From Hordeum vulgare subsp. vulgare (Eukaryota; Streptophyta; Magnoliopsida; Poales; Poaceae), in NCBI RefSeq assembly GCF_904849725.1, contig NC_058521.1:145852744-145916743 (forward strand): DNA of 64,000 bases, in the 5' to 3' direction. Position numbers and translations under genes: made by a program. The notes beneath the pieces were generated by a model, which searched no databases, was not told the DNA's origin, and saw only the letters and a list, made by a program, of their open reading frames with translations. Positions within the stretch are counted from its first letter, which is position 1; each line of letters opens with the position of its first letter. Of this stretch, positions 21,122 through 32,504 are shown one piece after another.

Positions 21122-22772
21122 TGATGTCTACTACGCAACCTTCTCCTTGTAGACGTTGTTGGGCCTCCAAGTGCAGAGGTTTGTAGGACAGTAGCAATTT
21201 TCGCTCAAGTGGGTGACCTAAGGTTTGTCAATCCGCGAGAGGCGTAGGATGAAGATGGTCTCTCTCAAGCAACCCTGCAACTAAATAGCAAAGAGTCTCT
21301 TGTGTCCCCAACACACCCAATACAATGGTAAATTGTATAGGTGCACTAGTTCGGCAAAGAGATGGTGAAACAAGTGCAATATGGATGGTAGATATAGGTT
21401 TTTGTAATCTGAAATTACAAAAACAGCAAGGTAACAAATAACAAAAGTGATCACGAACGGTACAGAAATGCGTGGAAACAAGGCCTAGGGTTCATACTTG
21501 CACTAGTGAAGTTCTCTCAACAAAGATAACATAATTGGATCATATAACTAGCCCTCAACATGCAACAAAGAATCACACCAAAGTCACTAATAGCGGAGAA
21601 CAAACGAAAAGATTATTGTCGGGTACGAAACCACCATCAAGTTATTCTTTCCGATCGATCTATTCAAGAGTTTGTACTAGAATAACACCTTAAGATACAT
21701 ATCAACCAAGGCCCTAATGTCACCTAGATACTCCATGTTACCTCAGGTATCCATGGGCATGATTATACGATATGCATCACACAATCTCAGAATCATCTAT
21801 TCAACCAATACATAGAACTTCAAAGAGTGCCCCAAAGTTTCTACCGAAGAGTCAAAACGTGTGCCAACCCCTATGCATAGGTTCCCAATGTCACGAACCC
21901 GCAAGTTGATAACCAAAACATACATCGAGTACTCACATGAATCCACGTGTGCCAACCCATATGCATAGGTTCCCAATTGTCACAAACCCACAAGTTGATC
22001 AAAGCAGATAGACACGTGCAAGACATACATCAAGTGTTCTCAAAGACTCAATCCGATAAGATAACTTCAAAGGGGAAACTCAATTCATTACAAGAAGGGA
22101 GAGGGGGAAGAACATCATAAGATCCAACTATAGTAGCAAAGCCCACGGTACATCGAGATCAAGACATCTCAAGAACACGAGAGAGAGAGAGAGATCAAAC
22201 ACATAGCTACTGGTACATACCCTCAACCCCGAAGGAGAACTACCCCCTCCTCGTCATGGAGATTGCCGGGATGATGAAGATGGCCACCGGAGATGAATTC
22301 CCCCTCCGGCAGGGTGCCGGAACGGGCTCCAAATTGGTTTTTGGTGGCTACAGAGGCTTGCGGCAGCGGAACTCCCGATCTAGTTTTCGTTTTTGGGGGT
22401 TTCTGAATTTATAGGAATTTATGGCGGTGGAATTGTGTCAGTTGGGCCCACGAGGGGGTCACAAGCCTGCACGGTGCGACCTGGGGGGTAGGCCGCGCCC
22501 CATGGGCTTGTGACTCCCTCGTGGCTCTTCTAGCCTTCTTCCAAAGCTTCGGGGGTCTATTTTGGTCCAAAAAAAATCATCGTAAAGTTTCATTCCATTT
22601 GGACTCCATCTTAAAAAGGGTCAAAAACACGGAAAAAATAGAAACTGGCACTTGGCACTAAGTTAATAGGTTGGTCCCAAAAAAATATATAAAAGGCATG
22701 CAAAACATCCAGAGTTTGACAAGATAATAGCATGGAACCATCAAAAATGATAGATACGTTGGAGACGTATCA
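21122..22772 (-). repeat. Element E: 5' LTR
   Basis: 1651 bp, transcribed leftwards. It is nearly collinear with the left LTR, with a longer GA microsatellite near 22180-22196. Confidence 0.92.
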
Positions 22773-22809
22773 ATCTATCATGTAATCGAGTTAGTTTTGA
22801 CGGGGATTG
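22773..22809 (+). repeat. D2 3' LTR fragment between E and Angela
   Basis: Only 37 bp: ATCTA copy, TCATGTAATCGAG, then up to GGGGATTG. It matches 8386-8422 in the 5' LTR with a few changes. Confidence 0.92.
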
Positions 22810-22975
22810 TGTTGGGGAACGTCGCATGGGAAACAAAAAATTTCCTACGCGCACGAAGACCTATCATGGTGATATCCATCTACGAGAGGGGATTTCCGAT
22901 CTATGTACCCTTGTAGATCGCACAACAGGAAGCGTTAAGAAACACGGTTGATGTAGTGGAACGTCCTCACGTCCC

Positions 22976-23035
22976 TCGATCCGCCCCGCGAACCGTCCCA
23001 CGAACCGTCCCGCGATCCGTCCCACGACCCGCTCC
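22976..23035. repeat. 12-bp tandem array in Angela LTR
   Basis: Five units of the type GCGAACCGTCCC. The right LTR has the same array at 30088-30147, with several CG dinucleotides changed to TG or CA. Confidence 0.85.
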
Positions 23036-23297
23036 GATCTAGTGCCGAACGGACAGCACCTCCGCGTTCAGCACACGTATAGCTCGACGATGATCCTAAC
23101 CTTCTTGATCCAGCAAGACAGACGGAGAGGTAGATGAGTTCTCCGACAGCGTGATGGTGCTCCAGAAGTTGGTGGTGATCTTATCTCAGCAGGGCTCCAC
23201 CCGAGCTCCGCAGAAGCGCGATCTAGAGGAAAAACCGTGGAGGTATGTGGTCGGGCTGCCGCGACAAAGTTGTCTCAAATCAGACCTAATACCTCAG

Positions 23298-23305
23298 TAT
23301 ATATA
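23298..23305 (-). promoter_or_regulatory. Angela LTR TATA box
   Basis: TATATATA reading CCTATATATACTGAGG on the minus strand, conserved at 30410-30417 in the transcribing (right) LTR. Confidence 0.75.
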
Positions 23306-24647
23306 GGAGCGAGGGGAGGGACCTTGCCTTGAGGCTCAAGGAGCACCAAGGGGTCGGCCGAAGTGGGGGAGGAGGATTCCTCCTCCAATCCTAGTCCAAC
23401 TAGGATTGGAAGGTGGAGTCCTCTATTTTCCCACTTCCCCCCTTTTTTTTCTTTTCTCTTTGATTTTCTTTCTCTCCTGCGCAGGGGCCTTCTTGGGCTT
23501 GCGCACCAGCACACTAAGGACTGGTGCGGCACCCCTAAGGCCTATGGGCTTCCCCGGGGTGGGCTGCCCCCCTGGTGAACATCCGGAACCCATTCATCAC
23601 TCCCGGTACATTCCCGGTAATGCCGAAAACTTTCTGGTAATCAAATGAGGTCATCCTATATATCAATCTTCGTCTCCGGACCATTCCGGAAACCCTCACG
23701 ACGTCCGTGATCTCATCCGGGACTCCGAACAACATTCGGTAACCAACCATATAACTCAAATACGCATAAAACAACGCCAAACGTTAAGTGTGCAGACCCT
23801 GCGGGTTCGAGAACTATGTAGACATGACCCGAGGGACACCTCGGTCAATATCCAATAGCGGGACCTGAATGCCCATATTGGATCCTACATATTCTACGAA
23901 GATCTTATTGTTTGAACCTCAGTGCCAGGGATAGATATAATCCCGTATGTCATTCCCTTTGTCCTTCGGTATGTTACTTGCCCGAGATTCGATCGTCAGT
24001 ATCCGCATACCTATTTCAATCTCGTTTACCGGCAAGTCTCTTTACTCGTTCCATAATACAAGATCCCGTGACTTACACTAAGTCACATTGCTTGCAAGGC
24101 TTGTGTGTGATGCTGTATTACCGAGTGGGCCCCGAGATACCTCTCCGTCACACGGAGTGACAAATCCCAGTCTTGATCCATACTAACTCAACGGACACCT
24201 TCGGAGATACATGTAGAGTATCTTTATAGTCACCCAGTTACGTTGTGACGTTTGATACACACAAAGCATTCCTCTGGTGCCAGTGAGTTATATGATCTCA
24301 TGGTCATAGGAATAAATACTTGACACGCAGAAAACAGTAGCAACAAAATGACACGATCAACATGCTACGTCTATTAGTTTGGGTCTAGTCCATCACATGA
24401 TTCACCCAATGATGTGATCCAGTTATCAAGAAACAACACCTTGTACATAGTCAGAAGACCCTGACTATCCTTGATCAACTGGCTAGCCAACTAGAGGCTT
24501 GCTAGGGATAATGTTTTTTCTATGTATCCACACATTTATCTAAGTCTTCATTCAATACAATTATAGCATGGATAATAAACGATTATCTTGATACGGGAAT
24601 TATAATAATAACTTATTTATCATTGCCTCTAGGGCATAATTCCAATA

Positions 24648-24660
24648 GTCTCCCACTTGC
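24648..24660 (-). other. Angela: polypurine tract
   Basis: Minus-strand GCAAGTGGGAGAC abuts the 3' LTR and follows the end of the RNase H ORF by about 40 bp. Confidence 0.85.
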
Positions 24661-24699
24661 ACTAGAGTCATTAATCTAGCCCTCACACCACCATGCGAA

Positions 24700-25419
24700 T
24701 TACATTGTAATAAATCTAACACCCATACAGTTCTGGTGTTGATCATGCTTTGCCCGTGGAAGAGGTTTAGTCAGCGGGTCTGCCACATTCAGATCCGTGT
24801 GCACTTTGCATATATTCACGTCCTCCTCCTCGACGTAGTCGCAGATGAGGTTGAAGCGTCGTTTGATGTGTCTGGTCTTCTTGTGAAACCGTGGTTCCTT
24901 TGCTAAGGCAATGACACCCGTGTTGTCACAAAATAGGGTTATTGGATGCAGTGCGCTCGACACCACTCCAAGATCCGCCATGAACTGCTTCATCCAGACA
25001 CCCTCCTTAGCTGCCTCCGAGGCAGCCATGTACTTCGCTTCACATGTAGAATTAGCTACGACGCTTTGCTTGGAACTGCACCAGCTTACCGCACCCCCAT
25101 TAAGAATAAATACGTATCCGGTATGCGACTTAGAGTCGTCCGGATCTGTGTCAAAGCTTGCATCGACGTAACCCTTTACGGCGAGATCTTTGTCACCTCC
25201 ATATACGAGAAACATCTCCTTAGTCCTTTTCAAGTACTTCAAGATATTCTTGACCGCTGTCCAGTGATCCACTCCTGGAATACCCTGGAACCTGCCTGCC
25301 ATACTTATGGCCAGGCTAACGTTCGGTCTAGTGGACAACATTGCATACATGATAAAACCTATGGCTGAAGCATAGGGGACGGAACTCATTGTCTTTCTAT
25401 CTTCCTCAGTTGCTGGGCA
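24700..25419 (-). pseudogene. Angela: RNase H domain and pol end
   Basis: In frame with RT after a TAG at 25420. Copia RNase H landmarks: GYVDASFDTDPDDSKSHTGY, SSKQSVVANSTCEAKYMAAS, LFCDNTGVIALA and HIKRRFNLICDYVEE. Asp and Glu of the active site are visible (VDASF, CEAKY, CDN). The natural stop is after GVRFITM at 24700. The domain itself looks intact. Confidence 0.93.
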
Positions 25420-26661
25420 CTAAGTCTTACTCAATTTTATACCTTGTAATACTGGCAAGAACCCTTTCTTGGACTGATTCATTTTGAACTTCTTCAAAAC
25501 TTTATCAAGGTATGTGCTTTGTGAAAGTCTTATCACGCGTTTTGATCTATCCCTATAGATCTTAATGCCTAGAATGTAAGCAACTTCTCCTAAGTCCTTC
25601 ATAGAGAAACTTTTATTCAAGTAACCTTTTATGCTCTCCAAAAGCTCCACGTTGTTTCCAATCAGCAATATGTCATCCACATATAATATTAGAAATGCCA
25701 TAGAACTCCCACTCACTTTCTTGTAAATACAAGATTCTCCAACCACTTGTATAAACCCAAATGCTTTGATCACCTCATCAAATCGTTTATTCCAACTCCG
25801 AGATGCTTGCACCAGTCCATAAATGGATCGCTGGAGCTTGCACACTTTGTTAGCATTTTTAGGATCGACAAAACCTTCGGGTTGCATCATATACAACTCT
25901 TCCTTATGGAAACTGTTAAGGAATGCCGTTTTGACATCCATCCGCCAGATTTCATAATCGAAAAATGCAGCTGTTGCTAACATGATTCTGACGGACTTAA
26001 GCATCACTACGGGTGAGAACATCTCATCGTAGTCAACTCCTTGAACTTGTGAAAAACCCTTTGCCACAAGTCGAGCTTTATAAACGGTCACATTACCGCC
26101 AGCGTCCGTCTTCTTCTTAAAGATCCATTTTTTCTGAATAGCCTTGCGGCCTTCAGGTAATACTTCCAAAGTCCACACTTTGTTTTCATACATAGATCCT
26201 ATCTCGGACTTCATGGCCTCCAACCATTTGTTGGAATCCGGGCCCACCATTGCTTCTTCATAATTCGCACGCTCATTGTTGTCTAACAACATAATTGATA
26301 TGACGGGATTACCGTACCACTCTGGAGCAGTACGCGATCTCGTCGACCTGCAAGGTCCGATAGGAACTTGATCCGGAGTTTCATGATCATCATCATTAAC
26401 TTCCTCCTCAACCGGCATCACAACGACACGGGTTTCCCCTTGCCTCACGCCACCATCTAGAGGGATGAGAGGTTCGACAACCTCATCAAGTTCTATCTTC
26501 CTCCCACTCAATTCTCCTGAGAGAAACTCCTTCGCGAGAAAAGCTCCGTTCTTAGCAACAAACACTTTGACCTCAGATTTGAGATAGAAGGTATACCCAA
26601 CTGTATATTTTGGGTAACCTCTGAGGACACACTTTTCCGCTTTGGGTTCCAGCTTTTCAGG
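25420..26661 (-). pseudogene. Angela: Copia reverse transcriptase
   Basis: RVT_2 landmarks: WLEAMKSEIGSMYENKVW, KARLVAKGFSQVQGVDYDE, MDVKTAFLNSFHKEELYMMQ, and the active site ILYVDDILLIGN. The frame opens after a stop near 26662 and ends at a TAG at 25420. The palm Asp pair is present, so breakdown comes from nonsense mutations. Confidence 0.95.
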
Positions 26662-27695
26662 CTAAAGATTTTTGACATAAGCATCACATCCCCAAACTTT
26701 AAGAAACGACAACTTTGGTCTTTTGCCATACCACAGTTCGTATGGTGTCGTCTCAACGGATTTTGATGGTGCCCTATTTAAAGTGAATGCAGTTGTTTCT
26801 AATGCATAACCCCAAAACGATAACGACAAATCGGTAAGAGACATCAAAGATCACACGATCTCTAATAAAGGACGATTACGACGTTCGGACACATGATTAC
26901 GCTGTGGTGTTCCAGGCGGTGTCAACTGTGAAACAATTCCACATTGTCTTAAGTGAGCACCAAACTCGAAACTCAGATATTCACCCCCACGATCAGACCG
27001 TACTTCTTGTTACGATGATTTTCATCTTCACTCTGAAATTGCTTGAACTTTTCAAATGTTTTAGACTTGTGCTTCATCAAGTAGACATAACCATATCTAC
27101 TCAAATTGTCAGTGAAGGTGAGAAAATAATGATATCCGCAGCGTGCCTCCACACTCATCGGACCACACACATCGGCATGTATGATTTCCATCAAGTCACT
27201 TGCACGCTCCATTGTTCCGGAGAACGGAGTCTTAGTCATCTTGCCCATGAGGCATGGTTCACACGTGTGAAGTGAATCGAAGTCAAGTGACTCCAAAAGT
27301 CCATCGGTATGGAGTTTCTTCATGCGCTTTACACCAATATGACCTAAGCGGCAATGCCATAAAAACATGGCGCTATCATTGTTAACTCTAACTCTTTTGG
27401 TCTCAATGTTATGTATATGTGTATTATCACTATCAAGATTCAATATGAACAATCCTCTCACATTGGGTGCATGATCATAAAAGATATTACTCATAGAAAT
27501 AGAACAACCATTATTCTCTGACTTAAACGAGTAACCGTCTCGCAATAAACAAGATCCAGATATAATGTTCATGCTTAACAGAGGCACTAAATAACATTTA
27601 TTTAAGTTCATAACTAATCTTGATGGTAACTGAAGTGAAACTGTGCCGACGGCGATTGCATCAACCTTGGAACCATTTCCCACGCGCATTGTCAC
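26662..27695 (-). pseudogene. Angela: integrase
   Basis: 27695-26973 carries the pre-integrase finger (WHCRLGHIGVKRM, CEPCLMGKM) and the first Asp (HADVCGPM, FTDNLSRYGYVYLM). A small deletion near 26975 shifts the frame. The second part (about 26972-26850) keeps TPPGTPQRN and SERRN with the catalytic Glu, then a stop. 26847-26662 continues with SFWGYALETTAFTLNRAPSK and ends in a stop. Confidence 0.93.
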
Positions 27696-27920
27696 TTAAT
27701 CCTTCGCCAGCCTTCGCTTATTCCGCAGTTCCTGTTTCGAGTTGCAAATATGAGCAACAGAACCGGTATCGAATACCCAGGCACTACTACGAGAGCTGGT
27801 TAAGTACACATCAATAACATGTATATCAAATATACCGGATTTCTCTTTGGCCGCCTTCTTATCAGCCAGATACTTGGGGAGTTGCGCTTCCAGTGACCCA
27901 TACCCCTGCAATAATAGCAC
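27696..27920 (-). pseudogene. Angela: aspartic protease
   Basis: AWVFDTGSVAHICNSKQELR has the DTGS active site. The frame is entered by a frameshift from gag and ends at TAA 27696-27698, which separates it from integrase in the same frame. Confidence 0.9.
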
Positions 27921-28672
27921 TCCGTTTCAAGCTTAGGTCCAGCTTTGGGTTTCTTCGTCAGATTGGCAACAGGCTTGCCGCTCTTCTTCGAATTGCCCTT
28001 CTTTCCTTTGCCGTTTCTCTTGAAACTAGTGGTCTTATTCACCATCAACACTTGATGCTCTTTACAGAGTTCTGACTCTGCGACTTTCAGCATCGCAAAT
28101 AACTCATCGAGTGACTTGTTCATCCCTTGCATGTTATAGTTCAACACAAAGCCCTTATAGCTTGGTGGCAGTGATTGAAGAATTCTGTCAGTGATAGCCT
28201 CTTGCGGGAGTTCAATCCCCAGCTCAGCTAGACGGTTTGAGTACCCAGACATTTTGAGCACATGTTCACTGACAGATGAATTCTCCTCCATCTTGCAAGC
28301 ATAGAATTTATCGGAGGTCACATACCTCTCGATCCGGGCGTTCTTCTGAAAGATAAACTTCAACTCCTGGAACAGCTCATATGCTCCATGATGCTCAAAG
28401 CGACGTTGAAGTCCCGGCTCTAAGCCATACAAGACTGCACATTGAACTACTGAGTAGTCCTCCCTACGTGTTAACCAAGCGTTCTTAACATCTTGGTCAC
28501 TCATGGCGGGTGGTTCATCTCCTACAACAGCATTAAGGACATAATCCTTCTTCCCAGCTTGCAGGAGCAACTTAAGATTACGAGCCCAGTCTACAAAGTT
28601 GCTTCCATCATCTTTCAACTTAGCTTTCTCTAGGAACGTATTAAAATTCAGGGTGACTGTCGCGTGAGCCAT
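27881..28672 (-). pseudogene. Angela: gag
   Basis: ATG at 28672 starts MAHATVTLNFNTFLEKAKL. UBN2-type Copia gag landmarks follow: DGSNFVDWARNLKLLL, VQCAVLYGLEPGLQRRFE and SLPPSYKGFVLNYNM. Then a lysine-rich linker and a zinc knuckle CYYCRGMGHWKRN. The knuckle lacks its last Cys: near 27881 a one-base deletion removes it and shifts the frame into that of protease. Confidence 0.93.
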
Positions 28673-29907
28673 TGATCTACAACACAAATATATTCAAAGT
28701 GTACTTAGACTATGTTCAAGATAATTAGAGTTTAACTAATCAAATTACTTTCTAAACTCCCACTCAAAAAGTACATCTCTCTAGTCATTTGAGTGGTTCA
28801 TGATCCAGTTCCACTAGCTCAAGTCCGATCATCACGTGAGTTGAGGATAGTTTCAGTGGTATGCATCCCTATGCTAATCATATCAACTATATGATTCATG
28901 ATCGACCTTTCGGTCTCATGTGTTCTGAGGCCATGTCCGCACATGCTAGGCTCGTCAAGCTTAGCCCGGGTGTTCCGCGTGTGCAACTGTCTTGCACCCG
29001 TTGTATGTGAACGTTGAGTCTATCACACCCGATCATCACGTGGTGTCTCAAAACGACGAACTATAGCACCGGTGCACAGTCGGGGAAAACACAATTTCGT
29101 CTTGAAATTTTAGTGAGAGATCACCTCATAATGCTACCGTCGTTCTAAGCAAAAAAGGTGCATAAAAGGATTAACATCACATGTAATTCATAAGTGACAT
29201 GATATGGCCATCATCATGTGCTTCTTGATCTCCATCACCAAAGCACCGGCACGATCTTCTGTCACCGGCGCCACACCATGATCTCCATCAACGTGTCGCC
29301 ATCGGGGTTGTCGTGCTACTCATGATATTACTACTAAAGCTACATCCTAGCAATATAGTAAACGCATCTGCAAGCACAAACATTAGTTTAAAGACAACCC
29401 TATGGCTCCTGCCGGTTGCCGTACCATCGACGTGCAAGTCGATATTAACTATTACAAATGATCATCTCATACATCCAATATATCACATCACATTGTCGGC
29501 CATATCACATCAGAAGCATACCCTGCAAAAACAAGTTAGACGTCCTCTAATTGTTGTTGCATGTTTTACGTGGTGACCATGGGTATCTAGTAGGATCGCA
29601 TCTTACTTACGCAAACACCACAACGGAGATGTACGAATTGCTATTTAACCTCATCCAAGGACCTCCTCGGTCAAATCCGATTCAACTAAAGTTGGAGAAA
29701 CCGGCACTCCCAGTCATCTTTGAGCAACGGGGTTGCTCGTAGTGATGAACCCAGTCTCTCTTAAGCGTACGAGTAATGTCGGTCCGAGCCGCTTCGATCC
29801 AACAATACCGCGGAATCAAGAAAAGACTAAGGAGGGTAGCAAATCGCACATCACCGCCCACAAAAACTTTTGTGTTCTACTCGAGATGACATCTACGCAT
29901 GAACCTA
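28673..29907 (-). other. Angela: 5' leader
   Basis: About 1.2 kb between PBS and gag without a credible ORF, as usual for BARE/Angela leaders. It should hold packaging signals, which I cannot locate by eye. Confidence 0.7.
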
Positions 29908-29920
29908 GCTCATGATGCCA
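29908..29920 (-). other. Angela: primer-binding site
   Basis: Minus-strand TGGCATCATGAGC next to the 5' LTR is a diverged initiator tRNA-Met site. Confidence 0.8.
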
Positions 29921-29921
29921 C

Positions 29922-31752
29922 TGTTGGGGAAGGTCGCATGGGAAACAAAAAATTTCCTACGCGCACGAAGACCTATCATGGTGATGTCCATCTACGAGAG
30001 GGGATTTCTGATCTACGTACCCTTGTAGATCGCACATCAGGAAGCGTTAAGAAACGTTGTTGATGTCGTGGAACGTCCTCACGTCCCTCGATATGTCCCG
30101 TGAACCGTCCCACGAACCGTCCCGTGATCCGTCCCACGATCCACTCCGATCTAGTGCCGAACGGACGACACCTCCGCGTTCAGCACACGTACGGCTCGAC
30201 AATGATCTCGGCCTTCTTGATCCAGCAAGAGAGACGGAGAGGTAGATGAGTTCTCCAGCAGCATGACGGAGCTCCGGAGGTTGGTGGTGATCTTATCTCA
30301 GCACGGCTCCGCCCGAGCTCCGCAGAAACGCGATCTAGAGGAAAAACCGTGGAGGTATGTGGTCGGGCTGCCGTGGCAAAGTTGTCTCAAATCAGCCCTA
30401 ATACCTCAGTATATATAGGAGGGAGGGGAGGGACCTTGACTTGAGGCTCAAGGAGCCCCAAGGTGTCGGCCGAAGTGGGGGGAGGAGGATTCCTCCTCCA
30501 ATCCTAGTCCAACTAGGATTGGAAGGTGGAGTCCTTCTCTATTTTCCAACTTCCCCTTTTTTTCTCTTTGATTTTCTTTCTCTCCTGCGCAGGGGCCTTC
30601 TTGGGCTTGCCCACCAGCCCACTAAGGGATGGTGCGGCACCCCTAAGGCCTATGGGCTTCCTCGGGGTGGGCTGCCCCCCGGTGAATATCCGGAACCCAT
30701 TCGTCACTCCCGGTACATTCTCGGTAATGCCGAAAACTTTCCGGTAATCCAATGTGGTCATCCTATATATCAATCTTCGTCTCCAGACCATTCTGGAAAC
30801 ATTCGTGACGTCCATTATCTCATCCGGGACTCCCAACAACATTCGGTAACCAACCATATAACTCAAATATGCATAAAATAACGCCGAACCTTAAGTGTGC
30901 AGACCCTGCGGGTTCGAGAACTATGTAGACATGACCCGAGGAACTCCTCGGTCAATATCCAATAGCGGGACCTGGATGCCCATATTGGATCCTACATATA
31001 CTATGAAGATCTTATCATTTGAACCTCAGTGCCAGGGATTCATATAATCCCACATGTCATTCCCTTTGTCCTTCGGTATGTTACTTGCCCGAGATTCGAT
31101 CGTCAGTATCCGCATACCTATTTCAATCTCGTTTACCGGCAAGTATCTTTACTCGTTCCGTAATACAAGACCCCGTGACTTACACTAAGTCACATTGCTT
31201 GCAAGGCTTGTGTGTGATGTTGTATTACCAAGTGGGCCCCGAGATACCTCTCCGTCAGACGGAGTGACAAATCCCAGTCTTGATCCATACTAACTCAACG
31301 GACACCTTCGGAGATACCTGTGGAGCATCTTTATAGTCACCCAGTTACGTTGTGACGTTTGATACACACAAAGCATTCCTCTGGTGCCAGTGATTTATAT
31401 GATTTCATGGTCATAGGAATAAATACTTGACACGCAGAAAACAGTAGCAAGAAAATGACACGATCAACATGCTACGTCTATTAGTTTGGGTCTAGTCCAT
31501 CACATGATTCACCCAATGATGTGATCCAGTTATCAAGCAACAACACCTTGTACATAGTCAGAAGACCCTGTATCCTTGATCAACTGGCTAGCCAACTAGA
31601 GGCTTGCTAGGGACAATGTTTTGTCTATGTATCCACACATGTATCTAAGTCTTCATTTAATACAATTATAGCATGGATAATAAATGATTATCTTGATACA
31701 TGAATTATAATAATAACTTATTTATCATTGCCTCTAGGGCATAATTCCAACA
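29922..31752 (-). repeat. Angela: 5' LTR
   Basis: 1831 bp, the promoter LTR. It is collinear with the left LTR and carries the TATA box at 30410-30417. Confidence 0.95.
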
Positions 31753-32499
31753 GATTGATCCCTAGTATCCACTATGTTCCGAGATTGATGTTGCTACTAC
31801 TTTGCCATGCTTAATGCTTGTCACTAGGGCCCGAGTGCCATGATTTCAGATCTGAACCTATTATGTTCTCGCCAATATATGTGTGTTCTTGATCCTATCT
31901 TGCAAGTTGTAGTCACCTACTATGGGTTATGACCCGGCAACCCCGGAGTGACAATAGCCGGAACCACTCCCGGAGATGACCATAGTATGAGGAGTTCATG
32001 TATTCACCAAGTGTTAATGCGTTGGTCCGGTTCTTTATTAAAAGGAGGACCTTAATATCCCGTAGTTTCCATTAGGACCCCGCTGCCACGGGAGGGATGG
32101 ACAATAGATGTCATGCAAGTTCTTTTCCCTAAGCACGTATGACTACATACGGAATACATGCCTACATTAGATTGACGAACTGGAGCTAGTTGCATGATGA
32201 ATAACATCCGGGTTAATCATCCATCACCGATCCAATGCCTACGAGTATTTTCCTACTGGTCCTTGCTATGTTACTTTGCTGCTACTGCTGTCACTTTGCT
32301 GCTACTGGTTACCATTGCTACTGCTGCTATCACCCTACTTTGCTGCAGATACTAAATCTTTCAGGTGTGGTTGAATTAACAACTCAGCTGCTAATAATTG
32401 AGAATATTCTTTGGCTTCCCCTTGAGTCGAATCAATAAATTTGGGTTGAATACTCTACCCTCGAAAACTGTTGTGATCCCCTATACTTGTGGGTTATCA
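31753..32499 (+). repeat. Element D2: 3' LTR, last segment
   Basis: Begins with the second GATTG copy and is collinear with 8418-9204, with some deletions, for example around 32190 and in the Tyr-type TGCTACT repeats. It ends GGGTTATCA followed by CCAGT. Confidence 0.92.
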
Positions 32500-32504
32500 C
32501 CAGT

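Larger units (their letters stand above)
15797..22772 (-). mobile_element. Element E: non-autonomous Athila-like element in D2's 3' LTR
   Basis: LTRs 15797-17442 and 21122-22772 read TGATGTCTACTACG...GACGTATCA on the plus strand. Target duplication ATCTA (15792-15796, 22773-22777). The tRNA-Asp-type PBS is beside the right LTR, so transcription is on the minus strand. Internal DNA (3.7 kb) holds one degenerate ORF of unknown family and conserved noncoding modules. A hand count over about 350 bp gives roughly 5% LTR difference. Confidence 0.92.
22810..24647 (-). repeat. Angela: 3' LTR
   Basis: 1838 bp. The inner end reads CCAATA instead of CCAACA. Minus-strand TATA at 23298-23305. Five 12-bp units (22976-23035) lie near the U5 side. 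Confidence 0.95.
22810..31752 (-). mobile_element. Angela/BARE/WIS-type Copia retrotransposon
   Basis: Plus-strand ends TGTTGGGGAACG and GGGCATAATTCCAACA are the inverted ends of the BARE/Angela LTR. LTRs 22810-24647 and 29922-31752; target duplication GATTG (22805-22809, 31753-31757). Gag, protease, integrase, RT, RNase H in that order on the minus strand define Copia. The frame is broken at several points, so it is inactive. Its target is unbroken at 8418 in D2's 5' LTR. Confidence 0.96.
7816..32499 (+). mobile_element. Element D2: Sabrina-like Athila element without pol (carries E and Angela)
   Basis: LTRs start TTATACGTC (7816, mutated from TGATACGTC) and TGATACGTC (15223) and end GGGTTATCA (9204, 32499). 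Target duplication CGAGT (7811-7815) against CCAGT (32500-32504), one mismatch. The PBS matches tRNA-Asp and the PPT is at 15207. Internal DNA (6 kb) encodes gag, protease and an ATHILA ORF-1-like protein but no RT, RNase H or integrase. The likely Triticeae family is Sabrina, from memory. The 3' LTR is split by E and Angela. Confidence 0.9.
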
